From positions 558,001 to 622,000 of the forward strand of contig NZ_CP018911.1 of assembly GCF_004000605.1 (NCBI RefSeq): a DNA stretch of 64,000 bases, given 5' to 3'. Numbering within the stretch: the stretch's first letter is position 1; every line of letters begins with the position of its first letter. A model generated the notes under the pieces. The model saw only the letters and a list, made by a program, of their open reading frames with translations. It made no database searches and was not told the DNA's origin. The translations under genes and the position numbers were made by a program. The stretch comes from Glycocaulis alkaliphilus. Lineage in GTDB: Bacteria > Pseudomonadota > Alphaproteobacteria > Caulobacterales > Maricaulaceae. Below, one piece after another: positions 18,375 through 27,297 of the stretch.

Positions 18375-20499
18375 CATCACCGGGCCGGGCAACCTCAACC
18401 TGCAAGGCAGGCCCGGCCGGAACAAGCCGCCCACCTGTTCGCAGCGGCGTCGCAAACGCGCGGTTGATTTCGTCGGCGTAGAGCTCGGCCATGCGTTGCC
18501 GGTCGTCCCGGTTGCGCAATATGTATGGTGTGACCATCACCAGCAGTACTGTGCGATCCGAGTTGAACGACATGGTGGAGAACAGCGCCCCGACAACGGG
18601 GACGTTCTGTAAACCGGGCACCCCAGTTGTGCCCCGATTGACCCTTTGTTCCATCAGCCCGCCCAAAATGGCCGTCTGCCCGTCCTGCAGGGTAATTTCG
18701 GAAGTCAGGCTCCGGTTGGAGATGATCGGGCTGGCGATGGACTGGTTGGGGTTGGGCTGTGCCGCGCTGACTTCCTGGCTGATCGTGAGATCGATACGGT
18801 CGTCGGAGTAAACCCTTGGCTCGACATTCAGCAAGACGCCCGTGGACCGGAACTGAATGGTCTGGAGAATGTCGGTGGACCCGGATTGCTGGGTGGTTGC
18901 CGCTCGCTGGCTTGTAATGATGGGCACATCGGTACCGACCTGGACTGATGCAGATGAGCCCGATCTAGCCGTCACTCGCGGCGTAGATAGGATGTTTATC
19001 TGCGTGTTGGTCGCGCGCGCGGCAGCCTGAATATCCACATCGCCAGCGCGCAGGACAGCGCTGATGCCGCCGGACTCCAGCCCCAGCCCGCCCCGGGTAC
19101 GAAGTTCGACGTCGCCCCCGTATGTGTTCAGAAGAAACTCGAAACCGTAGCGCTGCTCTTCGGTAAGCGTCACTTCCGCAATGGTTACTTCAATGAGTAC
19201 TTCGGGAGCAGCGGTATCAAGATCAATCAACAGGCGCTCAAGCGTTCGGAATTCGGCTTGTGTGCCAACGAAAATGATCCGGTTCCCCACAGAGTCTACA
19301 GAGATACGTGAGCCGGGCTGGCTTTGCGGACGCTGCGCTGTTTCCGATTCCACGCGCGTATCCGCGGAAGTCGTCTCACCCATGATACGGGCGGCAATTT
19401 CAGCGAGTGTCTGGGCTTCACGAGCGCGCGCCTGGAAAATATGCGGCGTTCTGGCGTCGCTGGCGGCCGCAGCTGCGTCCAGCCTGCGCGCGGTTGCTAT
19501 CAGGTGGCCCATCGCGCGCTCGGAATCGGCAAACACGATAATCTGGTTTGTCTGGGGTACGGGGATTAGTGTGACAGGCCGGACAGCTCTGGGCCCCAAG
19601 CCGATCTGGTAGCCCTCCGTTGTCAGAATATCGATCAGTGCTTGCGTCAACTCGCTTGCTCGCCAGTTCCGTGGCGCAAGCGTGGCCGCGTCGGAGTTGG
19701 AAAAGCGCAGATCATCCATCTGAAGTATGATGGCAAGTGCTGCGTCGACATTGTCCGATAGTCCGCTAAGCGTCAGTGCGTTGACGTCGCGTCGCATCTG
19801 GATACCCAGTTCGGAGCGCCCGGGAAAGCTCACGCGGAGAATCTGCTCCATCTCAGCGGCATCGATCGCTTCAAGCTGAACGAACTGCACAATCGGACGC
19901 AGGCTTGCCGGTACATCGCTCCGCGCGCGCGATCGGATAAATTGAGGCCTGGAAGCCTGTAACTCGGAGCGCTCGACAATCCGCACAAGACCGTCGCGAT
20001 AGGCGGCCGCCAGCCCGTATTCTCCTATCGCCGCCTCAAACAGCTGGAAGAAGGTCTCGCGATCCATGTCCCTGACGCTGCGCAGGGTAACCACGTCGTT
20101 TCTGTCCGCCACACCTGGCCCCAGCGTATAGGGCAGCTCCAATATGTCCCCGAGGACCGTATTTACGAACGCACCCAGCGGCTGAGCGGGAATAGTGGCA
20201 TTGACCGAGCTGCCAGACAGGCGGGGACGCGAGTCCGGTTCGGCCAGAGATGAACGCCTTTCCCGGGCCATGGCAGGTACTCGCCAGGATCCACTCACGA
20301 TTGCATGGTCCTGGCGTGCCTCCGGCACATCCTGGGCCTGGTGCGGGATGTATTCCTGTTGTTCTGCCGTGGGCTCTGCCGGACGCGGTGCAACGTCCGC
20401 CAGTTGTGCGCGGAGCATCCCGCTTTCATCGAACCCCGCGCATCCGCCCGAAGTCAGAGCGAAGCCGACAACAATTGATGTTACGATAGCCCTGCGCAT
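18367..20499 (-). CDS. gspD: Type II secretion outer membrane secretin GspD
   Basis: A 710-residue secretin. The N-terminus has a lipobox ending SGGC (Cys20), so it may be lipid-anchored and not need a pilotin. N0/N1-type domains fill about residues 95-370 (NTVLGDILELPYTLGPGV; QFVQLEAIDAAEMEQILR). The secretin domain (about 420-680) has VLIEVTIAEVTL, LSTPRVTARSGSSASVQVG and GGLMEQRVNRGTTGVPGLQN. It forms the outer membrane channel for folded exoproteins. The stop overlaps the prepilin peptidase start, and the upstream gene ends 4 bp before it, so the block is one operon. Confidence 0.93.
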   Translation of the reverse strand: MRRAIVTSIVVGFALTSGGCAGFDESGMLRAQLADVAPRPAEPTAEQQEYIPHQAQDVPEARQDHAIVSGSWRVPAMARERRSSLAEPDSRPRLSGSSVNATIPAQPLGAFVNTVLGDILELPYTLGPGVADRNDVVTLRSVRDMDRETFFQLFEAAIGEYGLAAAYRDGLVRIVERSELQASRPQFIRSRARSDVPASLRPIVQFVQLEAIDAAEMEQILRVSFPGRSELGIQMRRDVNALTLSGLSDNVDAALAIILQMDDLRFSNSDAATLAPRNWRASELTQALIDILTTEGYQIGLGPRAVRPVTLIPVPQTNQIIVFADSERAMGHLIATARRLDAAAAASDARTPHIFQARAREAQTLAEIAARIMGETTSADTRVESETAQRPQSQPGSRISVDSVGNRIIFVGTQAEFRTLERLLIDLDTAAPEVLIEVTIAEVTLTEEQRYGFEFLLNTYGGDVELRTRGGLGLESGGISAVLRAGDVDIQAAARATNTQINILSTPRVTARSGSSASVQVGTDVPIITSQRAATTQQSGSTDILQTIQFRSTGVLLNVEPRVYSDDRIDLTISQEVSAAQPNPNQSIASPIISNRSLTSEITLQDGQTAILGGLMEQRVNRGTTGVPGLQNVPVVGALFSTMSFNSDRTVLLVMVTPYILRNRDDRQRMAELYADEINRAFATPLRTGGRLVPAGPALQVEVARPGDDE

Positions 20500-20503
20500 G
20501 GAG

Positions 20504-21001
20504 TCAGATGTCCTGAGTTACAAAAACGTTGATGCTTCGTTGTTCGGAGTCGCTGGCAATTTCGATGCCATTGGGTCCAATAGCAAGAATCCGCCACTCA
20601 TTATAGATTAGGTCCCCCTGCTGGAGGACCTCCTGCCGGCCATCAGCAAAACGGGCTATCACCCGCCATTGTCCGTCGAGAGCATACAGAGCTCGTATCC
20701 GCGGGGCGCCTTCTCCGAGCTCCCCCTCCAAGTCAATCATATCTGTCTCTACGGCTTCCGTCGCTACCTCCGACGTCGGCCGTTCCAACGGAATTGATCC
20801 CGGGAACAGCCCGGTGCTGCCAAGACGTTCAACCAAAACAGCGACATCGGCTGCACCAAGAGGCGCGACAAACGTGTCCACGGTCTGGCCGCCGATTATT
20901 GCTTCGGGTGCCGGCGGCGGAGACAGCGCGAATCCGGCCATTGCGGCGACCGGGGCGAGCGCCAGAACAAGCGACAGCCGTACGCTGGCGATGTTCCTCA
21001 C
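20504..21001 (-). CDS. Type II secretion inner-membrane protein, GspC/PilP HR-domain-like
   Basis: A 165-residue protein with one N-terminal helix (LSLVLALAPVAAMAGFAL) and a periplasmic part. Its end (ALYALDGQWRVIARFADG, then a V-L-Q-Q-G-D and W-R-I-L-A-I-G segment) resembles the HR beta domain of GspC and PilP that contacts the secretin. The GTG start at 21001 overlaps the preceding stop as GTGA, so it is coupled to the GspM-like gene; the longer open frame to 21067 is shadow. Position just before gspD matches a linker between the inner-membrane platform and secretin. The name GspC is tentative. Confidence 0.6.
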   Translation of the reverse strand: MRNIASVRLSLVLALAPVAAMAGFALSPPPAPEAIIGGQTVDTFVAPLGAADVAVLVERLGSTGLFPGSIPLERPTSEVATEAVETDMIDLEGELGEGAPRIRALYALDGQWRVIARFADGRQEVLQQGDLIYNEWRILAIGPNGIEIASDSEQRSINVFVTQDI

Positions 21002-21579
21002 GTGTCCGACTCGATCATGGCCGGAGCGAGGAAGCGCACCGTGAATCTGCGGTTGGAGGCGCTCCAATCGATAAATGTGGGACGCAGATCGCCATCCGCT
21101 GAGGCAGCAGCTTCAAGCAGAGGCGCAAAGGAGCCGGCTCGATCCTGCGCCGAGAGCTCAGCTTCAAATACGACCAGCCCGCCCGGCAGGGACTGCGCCC
21201 GGACAATGCTTACCCGTGAACCCGCCAGAGACACGCGCCGTGCGGCGGCCTCGATCGCGCCCTGAATACGAGCGCTGGCGATTCCTTCCGTCGGTGCACG
21301 CCAGAAGCGTGCCTCAACGGCGTCAGCCAGCTGTGCTGCTTCGCCGGCAAGGTTTGCCCAATCGCGTTGTTCGAGCGCGGCTTCTCGGGTAGCCAGCTGG
21401 CGGCGGGCAAGATCCAGCTCCTGGTCAAGCTGGTTCGACCTGTCACCAGTCTCGAGCAAGGCGTAAATGCACGCAATCGCGGAGAAAATGGCCAGGCCGA
21501 GCTGGGCACGTGCAGTCAAGCCAGATCGAATCCGCAAAGCGAGCCCAGGAGGCAGAAAGCGTGAAGGACGGTCTGACAT
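20998..21579 (-). CDS. Type II secretion protein GspM-like
   Basis: A 193-residue protein with a cytoplasmic N-terminus, one membrane helix (AQLGLAIFSAIACIYALLE, about 25-43), a coiled-coil stretch (DRSNQLDQELDLARRQLATR) and a ferredoxin-like periplasmic domain ending in FIDWSASNRRFTVRFLA. That topology and the place between the GspL-like gene and the GspC-like gene are those of GspM, which builds the inner membrane platform with GspL. Sequence similarity to textbook GspM is weak, so the call rests mainly on topology and gene order. Confidence 0.65.
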   Translation of the reverse strand: MSDRPSRFLPPGLALRIRSGLTARAQLGLAIFSAIACIYALLETGDRSNQLDQELDLARRQLATREAALEQRDWANLAGEAAQLADAVEARFWRAPTEGIASARIQGAIEAAARRVSLAGSRVSIVRAQSLPGGLVVFEAELSAQDRAGSFAPLLEAAASADGDLRPTFIDWSASNRRFTVRFLAPAMIESDT

Positions 21580-21582
21580 GGT

Positions 21583-22671
21583 TCAGGTCCTGACTGCGTT
21601 CGCCGGAACGACACGCGCTTCGATATCCCACCCGGGCGTATTACCTGACCTTGAGAGGCGCACATCCTGCAGGGTTTCGCGAGCCTCCAGCGCACTTGCA
21701 AGTTCGGCAGGCTCGAGGGTTGCTGGTCCCGTCAGCCGGGCGGTGAGCCGCTCTGATTCAATCCGGAACGCTGATATCTGGGCGTTCAGCGTTGCAGCCA
21801 CTTCAGCAATGTCTGCGGCAGCGGCGAGCGGGTTGGGCACGTCCAGCTCCCGCCTGTACAGAGCCAGCCTCTGGGCGCGGTTGCGGTAGAGCTCGAGCGC
21901 CTGATACTGGTCGGCTCCGGCTTCTGCAAAGGCTGATTGCGCGGCGCGCACTGCGTTGAGTTCTGCGGCGGTGCGCAGATACCCCCCAGCGGTGAACGCG
22001 AGCGGGATGAGCAAAAGCGCCGACAGCGCGGTCGCAAGGTGGACTGGTCGAAATCGTCCGCTTGCGATTGCCTGGTGTGCGGCAAGACCGGCGCGTGTCA
22101 GTGAGCTGCCGGGCAGGGCAGGGGCGGCGGCTTCGCCGGAATGCGCTGCGCTGCGGCGGAAAACGGCAATGTCCTGCGGGTCGGGCCTAGCCGCCCAGAA
22201 CCGGCTCGCAGCCAGCTCTCCACCGGTCCAGATCTGGCCCTCATAGCCTTCCGGCCGGACAAGCAGGCGATATCCGTCCTCGGCAGGGGGGGCGTCCAGC
22301 AGGCTTTCAGGCAGGACCCAGCTTCCCGGCGGGACACCGAGCGCTTCGAGCCTCTGCTTGTCCCATGACCAGATCCCGATATGGGTAGGTCCCCAGCTGA
22401 GGTGCCAGCCCGGATCGGCGAAGGGGCTGCGCGCGCGGGCGGCGAGCGCTGCAGCTTTAAATGTCGTTGCCTGAGATGCGCTGCGGGGCCGCGCAATGCG
22501 TTCGAAGTGAACGAGGCTGCGGCTGAGGACAAACTGTTCGCCCAGTACGAGTGCGCGCCACAGATCATGCCGCGCCCGCGGATCAACGCCTGAAGCCCTG
22601 ACGGCTCTGCGGCTGGGTTGCAGGGAAATCCGCCAGCTCGCCGGGATCGTCGATACGGAAAGCTGCCTCAA
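21583..22671 (-). CDS. Type II secretion platform protein GspL-like
   Basis: About 362 residues. An N-terminal cytoplasmic actin-like region (about 1-215) is followed by a membrane helix (LATALSALLLIPLAFTAGG), a coiled coil and a ferredoxin-like periplasmic domain (NAQISAFRIESERL to the end). GspL links the ATPase GspE to the pseudopilus platform. The start is unusual: TTG at 22671 is preceded by a strong Shine-Dalgarno AGGGGGAGA (22685-22677), which outweighs an ATG at 22710 without one. Either choice overlaps the 3' end of gspK by 89-128 bases in another frame. The stop is 3 bp from the GspM-like start. Confidence 0.68.
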   Translation of the reverse strand: MRQLSVSTIPASWRISLQPSRRAVRASGVDPRARHDLWRALVLGEQFVLSRSLVHFERIARPRSASQATTFKAAALAARARSPFADPGWHLSWGPTHIGIWSWDKQRLEALGVPPGSWVLPESLLDAPPAEDGYRLLVRPEGYEGQIWTGGELAASRFWAARPDPQDIAVFRRSAAHSGEAAAPALPGSSLTRAGLAAHQAIASGRFRPVHLATALSALLLIPLAFTAGGYLRTAAELNAVRAAQSAFAEAGADQYQALELYRNRAQRLALYRRELDVPNPLAAAADIAEVAATLNAQISAFRIESERLTARLTGPATLEPAELASALEARETLQDVRLSRSGNTPGWDIEARVVPANAVRT

Positions 22672-23629
22672 CCTGTTCTCCCCCTGTGAGAAACTCGAAC
22701 ATCCGCTCATATGGCGCTTCGAACGCGCCGTAGGTCAAGCGGATGCGGGCCACCCGGATCAGTGTCCCGGCAGCCTCTTGCGTCAAGAATAGAAACTCGC
22801 TGCCTGCGGGTCCATAGCCGAACTCGTCGTAGTGCACGCTGTCCCAGCCTGGCAGGAACAGGTCGGCGAAGGTAAGCGCTTGGCCAGCCTGCAGGCGTTC
22901 GAGCGCCACTTCCCGCTCCCGTTCGCGATCTATCAGGACCGACGCGACATGGTCGGGCATGAAAGCCGGGCTCATGGGCGTGCCCGGGACTATGTTGGCA
23001 TACAGGTCGAACAATACGGGCTGCCGGCACAGGTCAAGCTGGTCCCAGCCGAGTACCGCGCACAGCTCGCTGGCCCGTCTCAGATAGGTGTTCGCCGGTG
23101 CCCGCCCGTCCGGATAATCGTCTGCTTCCGCGCCCCCCAGCCGGCGCAAATCGTCGTCGTCCTCATAGTCGTAAAGCCGGGCTTCAAGCCGGCTGGCCTC
23201 GGCAAGGTCCAGCCCTTGCGTGACCAGGAAGGCGCTGACGGAGCCGGGCCGTGTGGTGTCGATGCTGATCAGTCCGGCAACGGCAATGATCCGCACCATC
23301 ATTTCGCGGCCATCCAGAACCACCCGGTAGGGCTGGCCCCGCAGGCTCACCTTTTCCCCCTCGACCACGAAGTCGGGATAGTCGGGGTCAAGGCTGGGTA
23401 CGCCGCCGACATGCACGGCGTCCCAGCCCATGGGCTCGGCTAGAAAGGTGTGCAGCACGTGCACTTCGGCTGAGTGCAGGTCGCGCTCCAGCGCTTGCCG
23501 GTCCACCCATTGGCGTACACTGCCAGAGGCGGATTCGTGTACCGCATAGGCTGCCGCGATCAGCACCGCCAGTATGGCGATCACGCCGAGCGTGAGCGGA
23601 AAGACATAGCCCGGCCGGGTCAGAACCAT
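22583..23629 (-). CDS. gspK: Type II secretion minor pseudopilin GspK
   Basis: A 348-residue protein with a short leader and prepilin-like helix, RPGYVFPLTLGVIAILAVLI. GspK, unlike other pseudopilins, lacks Glu5, as here, and is large. The middle (about 105-320) has the alpha-helical insert typical of GspK/T2SSK with LISIDTTRPG and ELCAVLGWDQLDL. GspK sits at the tip of the pseudopilus. It overlaps gspJ by 10 bases at its start and the GspL-like gene at its end, consistent with coupled translation. Confidence 0.85.
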   Translation of the reverse strand: MVLTRPGYVFPLTLGVIAILAVLIAAAYAVHESASGSVRQWVDRQALERDLHSAEVHVLHTFLAEPMGWDAVHVGGVPSLDPDYPDFVVEGEKVSLRGQPYRVVLDGREMMVRIIAVAGLISIDTTRPGSVSAFLVTQGLDLAEASRLEARLYDYEDDDDLRRLGGAEADDYPDGRAPANTYLRRASELCAVLGWDQLDLCRQPVLFDLYANIVPGTPMSPAFMPDHVASVLIDREREREVALERLQAGQALTFADLFLPGWDSVHYDEFGYGPAGSEFLFLTQEAAGTLIRVARIRLTYGAFEAPYERMFEFLTGGEQVEAAFRIDDPGELADFPATQPQSRQGFRR

Positions 23630-24240
23630 CGGTCCACATCTCTCTGACGCGCCATGGGCGGGCGCGAACGGGTTATGGCGAAGGCATGCACAACGGCCGT
23701 GGAGCCGCCATCCTCCGGAACGATCAGGATCACGCGCGGAACCGGCCGGAAGAATAGCGGATCAACGGGAAAGCCCTGCTCCGGCGGCCAGGCAGGATGG
23801 GCATTGCCGTCGAAATCGAGATAGGCCAGCCGGGCCGGCACCGCCAGCACGTACTCTGCCACCCTCTCCCCGTTCTCGGTGTAGACCAGGCGCGAGACAG
23901 GGCCGCCATCGCGGCTAGCCGCCTCGTCCTCTTCCAGAGTCACGGTGACAATGCCGACAGCCCCTGCGTGACCGGTCAGTGTCAGGTCGGTAAGGCCGCG
24001 AAAACCCGCCTCATCGCCCTCGAACGGCGTGCCGCCCTCCAGATAGTCCGGCTGAAGGCCTGCGATGGCGCGGTCGAGCGTCAGCCAGTCGATGATCTGC
24101 TCCTGCGTGCCCGCCACCGCCCGGTCCAGCCGTGCGGCCTGCGCTGAGACGGCGCTGAGCGTATCCAGCAGAACGAGCGTCACCATCGCGGCAATGATCA
24201 GCGCGATAAGGGTCTCGATCAGGGTAAATCCGGGCCGCAT
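23620..24240 (-). CDS. gspJ: Type II secretion minor pseudopilin GspJ
   Basis: A 206-residue protein starting MRPGFTLIETLIALIIAAM: a leader of four residues, cleavage after Gly, Glu at +5, and one hydrophobic helix. The soluble domain includes LDRAIAGLQPDY and VYTENGERVAEYVL, in line with GspJ. I use ATG 24240, as the extension to 24495 has no pilin sequence and crosses the promoter region shared with gspG. It is the first gene of the minus-strand block and overlaps gspK by 10 bases. Confidence 0.82.
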   Translation of the reverse strand: MRPGFTLIETLIALIIAAMVTLVLLDTLSAVSAQAARLDRAVAGTQEQIIDWLTLDRAIAGLQPDYLEGGTPFEGDEAGFRGLTDLTLTGHAGAVGIVTVTLEEDEAASRDGGPVSRLVYTENGERVAEYVLAVPARLAYLDFDGNAHPAWPPEQGFPVDPLFFRPVPRVILIVPEDGGSTAVVHAFAITRSRPPMARQRDVDRWF

Positions 24241-24380
24241 GGGCCGGAGGCTAGTCCGCTCCCTGCCCCCAGCGCAAGCGCACCTGTGCGTATTCCCCTG
24301 CTGGCGATGAACCGTTACTATCGGGAGGGTTTCCGTCGAGCAGGCAAGGCCCTGCCGTGGCGTATCGGGGAGTAGCATTG

Positions 24381-24890
24381 ATGTTGATGACCAGATGGCG
24401 GGCAGGACGGGCCGGAGCCCCCGGCATGCGCAGGCCGGGCCTGTTTCGCATGCGGCCGGGATATTCCCTGATGGAGGTGCTGATCGCGGTGGCAATCATT
24501 GCGCTTCTGGCCGCGCTTATCGCGCCGCGCCTGTTCGGCCAGCTCGACAGCTCCCAGGTGACCGCCGCGCGCACCCAGATCCGCATGATCGAGACCGCGC
24601 TGGACACCTTGCGCCTGGATGTGGGCCGCTATCCCACCGAAGAGGAAGGGCTGGCCATGCTGGTCACTCCGCCTGCCGACCTCATCGATATCTGGAATGG
24701 TCCTTATCTGGATGGCGGCCTGCCGCGCGACCCGTGGGGCACGCCCTTCCAGTACCGCCCTGCCTCCAGCCCCTCGCGCCGCGGCGTGGTCTACAGCTTC
24801 GGTGCCGATGGCCAGCCCGGCGGGGAGGGCTCTGCCGCCGACATCTATTCGCGAGGAGCCGGGCCGGACGACGATGGCGGGCAAAGCTGA
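24381..24890 (+). CDS. gspG: Type II secretion major pseudopilin GspG
   Basis: A 169-residue protein. After an N-terminal stretch of about 23 residues comes RPGYSLMEVLIAVAIIALLA, with cleavage at G/Y and Glu at +5. The soluble part has ALDTLRLDVGRYPTEEEGL, GPYLDGGLPRDPWGTPFQYR and YSFGADGQPGGEG, the calcium-binding region diagnostic for GspG. ATG 24381 has GGGGAG 8 bases before it and gives a long leader; ATG 24450 gives a conventional short leader. GspG polymerises into the pseudopilus. It is divergent from gspJ across 140 bp. Confidence 0.92.
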   Translation: MLMTRWRAGRAGAPGMRRPGLFRMRPGYSLMEVLIAVAIIALLAALIAPRLFGQLDSSQVTAARTQIRMIETALDTLRLDVGRYPTEEEGLAMLVTPPADLIDIWNGPYLDGGLPRDPWGTPFQYRPASSPSRRGVVYSFGADGQPGGEGSAADIYSRGAGPDDDGGQS

Positions 24891-24898
24891 TCCGCGCC

Positions 24899-25333
24899 AT
24901 GCGCCTGCGGCCCGGCTACAGCCTGCTGGAAGTGCTGATCGCGGTAGCGATCATCGCCCTGGCGGCAGGTATGGCCGTTCCCGGCCTTCTAGGCGGACTG
25001 GAAGCGCGTGAGGCCTCGGGCTATTTCCGCACCGCAGAGGCACGCCTGCGCGCCCTGCGCATGGAGGCCGCGCTAGATGCGCGCGCTATACAGCTTGAAG
25101 ACGCGGATCTGAACGCCGCCCTGCCGCCGCCGGGACAGGGCTGGAGCCTTGCCGCAACAGGCCAGCTTGCCATCAGCCCGGCCGGACGCTGCCTCGAGGG
25201 GGAGGTGCCGGTACATCTTGTGCTCTCTGCCCCCGGCGGGCGCAGCTGGGCGCGCCTGGCCAGGGGAAGCGAATGCGTGCTGGAGCCCCCGCCGGTGCAG
25301 GAGTCCGGTGAGGGCGGCGTGGCCGTGTTCTGA
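24899..25333 (+). CDS. gspH: Type II secretion minor pseudopilin GspH-like
   Basis: A 144-residue protein starting MRLRPGYSLLEVLIAVAIIA: short leader, G/Y cleavage, Glu at +5, one helix. The remainder, with FRTAEARLRALRMEAAL and ISPAGRCLEGEVPVHLVLSA, matches the GspH/FimT beta-sandwich layout. A pair of cysteines (GRC, SEC) may form a disulfide. It begins 8 bp after gspG in the same direction. The much longer open frame that starts at 24395 in this register is antisense-type shadow over gspG. Confidence 0.8.
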   Translation: MRLRPGYSLLEVLIAVAIIALAAGMAVPGLLGGLEAREASGYFRTAEARLRALRMEAALDARAIQLEDADLNAALPPPGQGWSLAATGQLAISPAGRCLEGEVPVHLVLSAPGGRSWARLARGSECVLEPPPVQESGEGGVAVF

Positions 25334-25748
25334 CCGGAATACTTGGTGGCCGGGCGTTTTTTGTCTTGACGGATGGCCCACACCGGCGTTCAGTGTCTCT
25401 CCCCCCCCCTGATGTGAATAACATGGCGATTATGTGTCAGATGGCTTGGCGGTACCGCCGCCCGGCCCGTATCTGCTTGCTCGGCAATATAAAATGACTG
25501 TTATTTGACAGGGTGTTGCAGATTGGCACCGCTTTCCGTCAGGCCGTGCGCGGGCACCTGAAATTGTGGCACAGCAAGGGCAAAATCGATTGACAGGTCC
25601 GGATTGCCGCCCTTAACTCGCCGCCAGCGTCACGACACTGTCTGACGTAAATGGGCGGGGTATACAAATAATCGTCCCGTCCATGAATGCGAGACGTCGT
25701 GGCGTGTCATGGCCATGACACGGTTGTAACTATGGAGGGGGAACCCCT
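25334..25748 (+). other. Intergenic leader region before the acidic exported protein gene (415 bp)
   Basis: No gene is seen. The stretch has lower GC than its flanks, a run of eight or more C at about 25402, two TTGACA boxes (25505 and 25590) and TATACAAAT at 25661. The ribosome-binding site just before the next gene is strong (GGAGGGGGAA). It looks like a long, well-equipped promoter and leader for a highly expressed gene. Confidence 0.5.
25590..25618 (+). promoter_or_regulatory. Candidate sigma70-type promoter
   Basis: TTGACA (25590-25595), 17 bp, then TTAACT (25613-25618). It would give a leader of about 125 bases before ATG 25749. TATACA at 25661 could be an alternative -10 but has no good -35 at the right distance. 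Confidence 0.4.
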
Positions 25749-27155
25749 ATGACTATTAAACATCTTCTCGGCGGTGTAGCTGCTGCCGCCCTGCTTACGG
25801 GCGCGACGTTTGCGCAGCAAGTGACAGTAACTGGCGCTGGTGATTTTCAAGGCCAGGTGGTCGCGCTCGAGGGCGGCCAGGACCTGGCTGGCGATCTTGT
25901 GCTGGAATTTGACCTGAGTGGTGCATTTGCCGGCATGGGCGCAGGCGGTGCGGTTCGTCTGGACATCCAGATTGACGGTGCCACGTTTGACGGCCCGGTG
26001 TCCAACACGGCGTTGGTGTCTGCCGGGGCCAACTGCGGCTTCGGTGCTGCACCGTCGCTCGGCGGCGGCGCTGGCGGGAACACGGTGCGTTTTTCAAGCA
26101 CCGGTCAGCTCAATCTTTGCGCGGCTGGTACCGCGACGATCACGTTGCCGATTGAAGCCACAACGTTTGGCGAACAGATCTCTGTCAGTGCAACGTTTAC
26201 GGCAACCGCCGATGCCGGGACGTATGGCCCGGTGGTTTCGCTCGACGTTGATGCGGACGATATCGTCAGCTTTGATAACGCGCTGACCTACTCCATCGCG
26301 GCTGGCGCTGCTGGCGCCGGTGAGCTCGATGCTAATGGCGAAAACCTGCTTGGCAGCGGTATTCTCGGCGTGCTGTCCGTCGCTTATGATGACACGCTGA
26401 ACTATGATCTCGCTGACACTCTCGCCGCTGCCAACATTGGCACTGACAACCTTGTTGCCAGTGGTGAACTGACTGTAACCCTCGCCAGCGCTGCCGGTAT
26501 CGACTTCATCGAACTCGACGGTGTGGACTGCCCGGCTACGGGTAACGTCTTTACCTGTGCGGTCGATATCGCTCAGCTCGAAATTGATGGCGCTCATGAC
26601 ATCACCTTCGATGTCGATGGCAACGGGGCCGTAGCCCAAACGCCGTCTGCTTCGCTATCGCTCGTCGCTGATGGGGGTGCGAATGCCGATGCGGACGTGT
26701 TCGACGGCGTCGCTGCCACCGATCTGGCCGAAATCACTCTTGATGATGGTCTCGACACCTCGTCGCTGGCCAATGCGAACTTCGCCTGGGTCCGCTTCGG
26801 CACGGGCGGAACGGAAAGCAATTTCCGCATCCAGTTCGCGGATGCAGATGAAGCCAATGCCGTGACGGAAGTGCGTGTGGACGTTGACGCCGGCAATGGC
26901 GTTGACGCTCAAACCGTGACGCTCGTGGCGGGCACCGCCAATGACGGCTTCGTGGTTCAGGGTGCGACCATCACCTTCAACTCGCGTGGTCTCGGTGCGG
27001 CCTCCGGCCAGAGCGGCAATGCCGACATCACGGGTGTTGACCTGCAACACTCCGACGATGAGCCGGGTGTGGGCAACGGCACGATCCTGCGTCAGCTGAT
27101 CAACCGTAACACGGCCAGCTTCGTGGCTACGCCGGGCCTCGCGAGCGACAACTAA
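25749..27155 (+). CDS. Acidic exported protein, possible surface-layer-like protein or secretion substrate
   Basis: A 468-residue protein with a clear Sec signal (MTIKHLLGGVAAAALLTGAT, cleavage near AQQ at 22-24). The mature chain is rich in Asp, Ala, Gly, Asn and Thr, very poor in Lys and Arg, and looks all-beta with repeated strands such as ASGELTVTLASAAGIDFIEL. Two cysteine pairs (NCGFG..LNLCAAG; DCPATGNVFTCAVD) may form disulfides. I recognise no domain. A strong ribosome-binding site and a strong terminator after the gene suggest high expression as a single unit. It lies between gspH and gspE, so export by this type II system is a plausible inference. Acidic composition resembles S-layer proteins. 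Confidence 0.72.
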   Translation: MTIKHLLGGVAAAALLTGATFAQQVTVTGAGDFQGQVVALEGGQDLAGDLVLEFDLSGAFAGMGAGGAVRLDIQIDGATFDGPVSNTALVSAGANCGFGAAPSLGGGAGGNTVRFSSTGQLNLCAAGTATITLPIEATTFGEQISVSATFTATADAGTYGPVVSLDVDADDIVSFDNALTYSIAAGAAGAGELDANGENLLGSGILGVLSVAYDDTLNYDLADTLAAANIGTDNLVASGELTVTLASAAGIDFIELDGVDCPATGNVFTCAVDIAQLEIDGAHDITFDVDGNGAVAQTPSASLSLVADGGANADADVFDGVAATDLAEITLDDGLDTSSLANANFAWVRFGTGGTESNFRIQFADADEANAVTEVRVDVDAGNGVDAQTVTLVAGTANDGFVVQGATITFNSRGLGAASGQSGNADITGVDLQHSDDEPGVGNGTILRQLINRNTASFVATPGLASDN

Positions 27156-27188
27156 GTCGTCTCTCCGGTTTTACGGAAAAGCCAAGGG

Positions 27189-27220
27189 AAGGGGCGGTCT
27201 TCGGACCGCCCCTTCTTTTT
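27189..27220 (+). terminator. Rho-independent terminator
   Basis: A perfect stem GGGGCGGTC (27191-27199) / GACCGCCCC (27204-27212) closed by a TTCG tetraloop, extended by two A-T pairs and followed by TTCTTTTT. It ends the acidic exported protein gene and separates it from gspE. Confidence 0.93.
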
Positions 27221-27297
27221 CATGTGTTTCCCCTTTTGCGCCCCCGCCCGGGCGCCTGTATCGTGACAAAGCATTGAGGGGGCAAAGGCTCCCGCGC

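Noticed and set aside
24395-25333. 312-codon plus-strand frame starting inside gspG
   Set aside because: Only its last 144 codons are a protein (GspH-like); the first part is the out-of-frame shadow of gspG.
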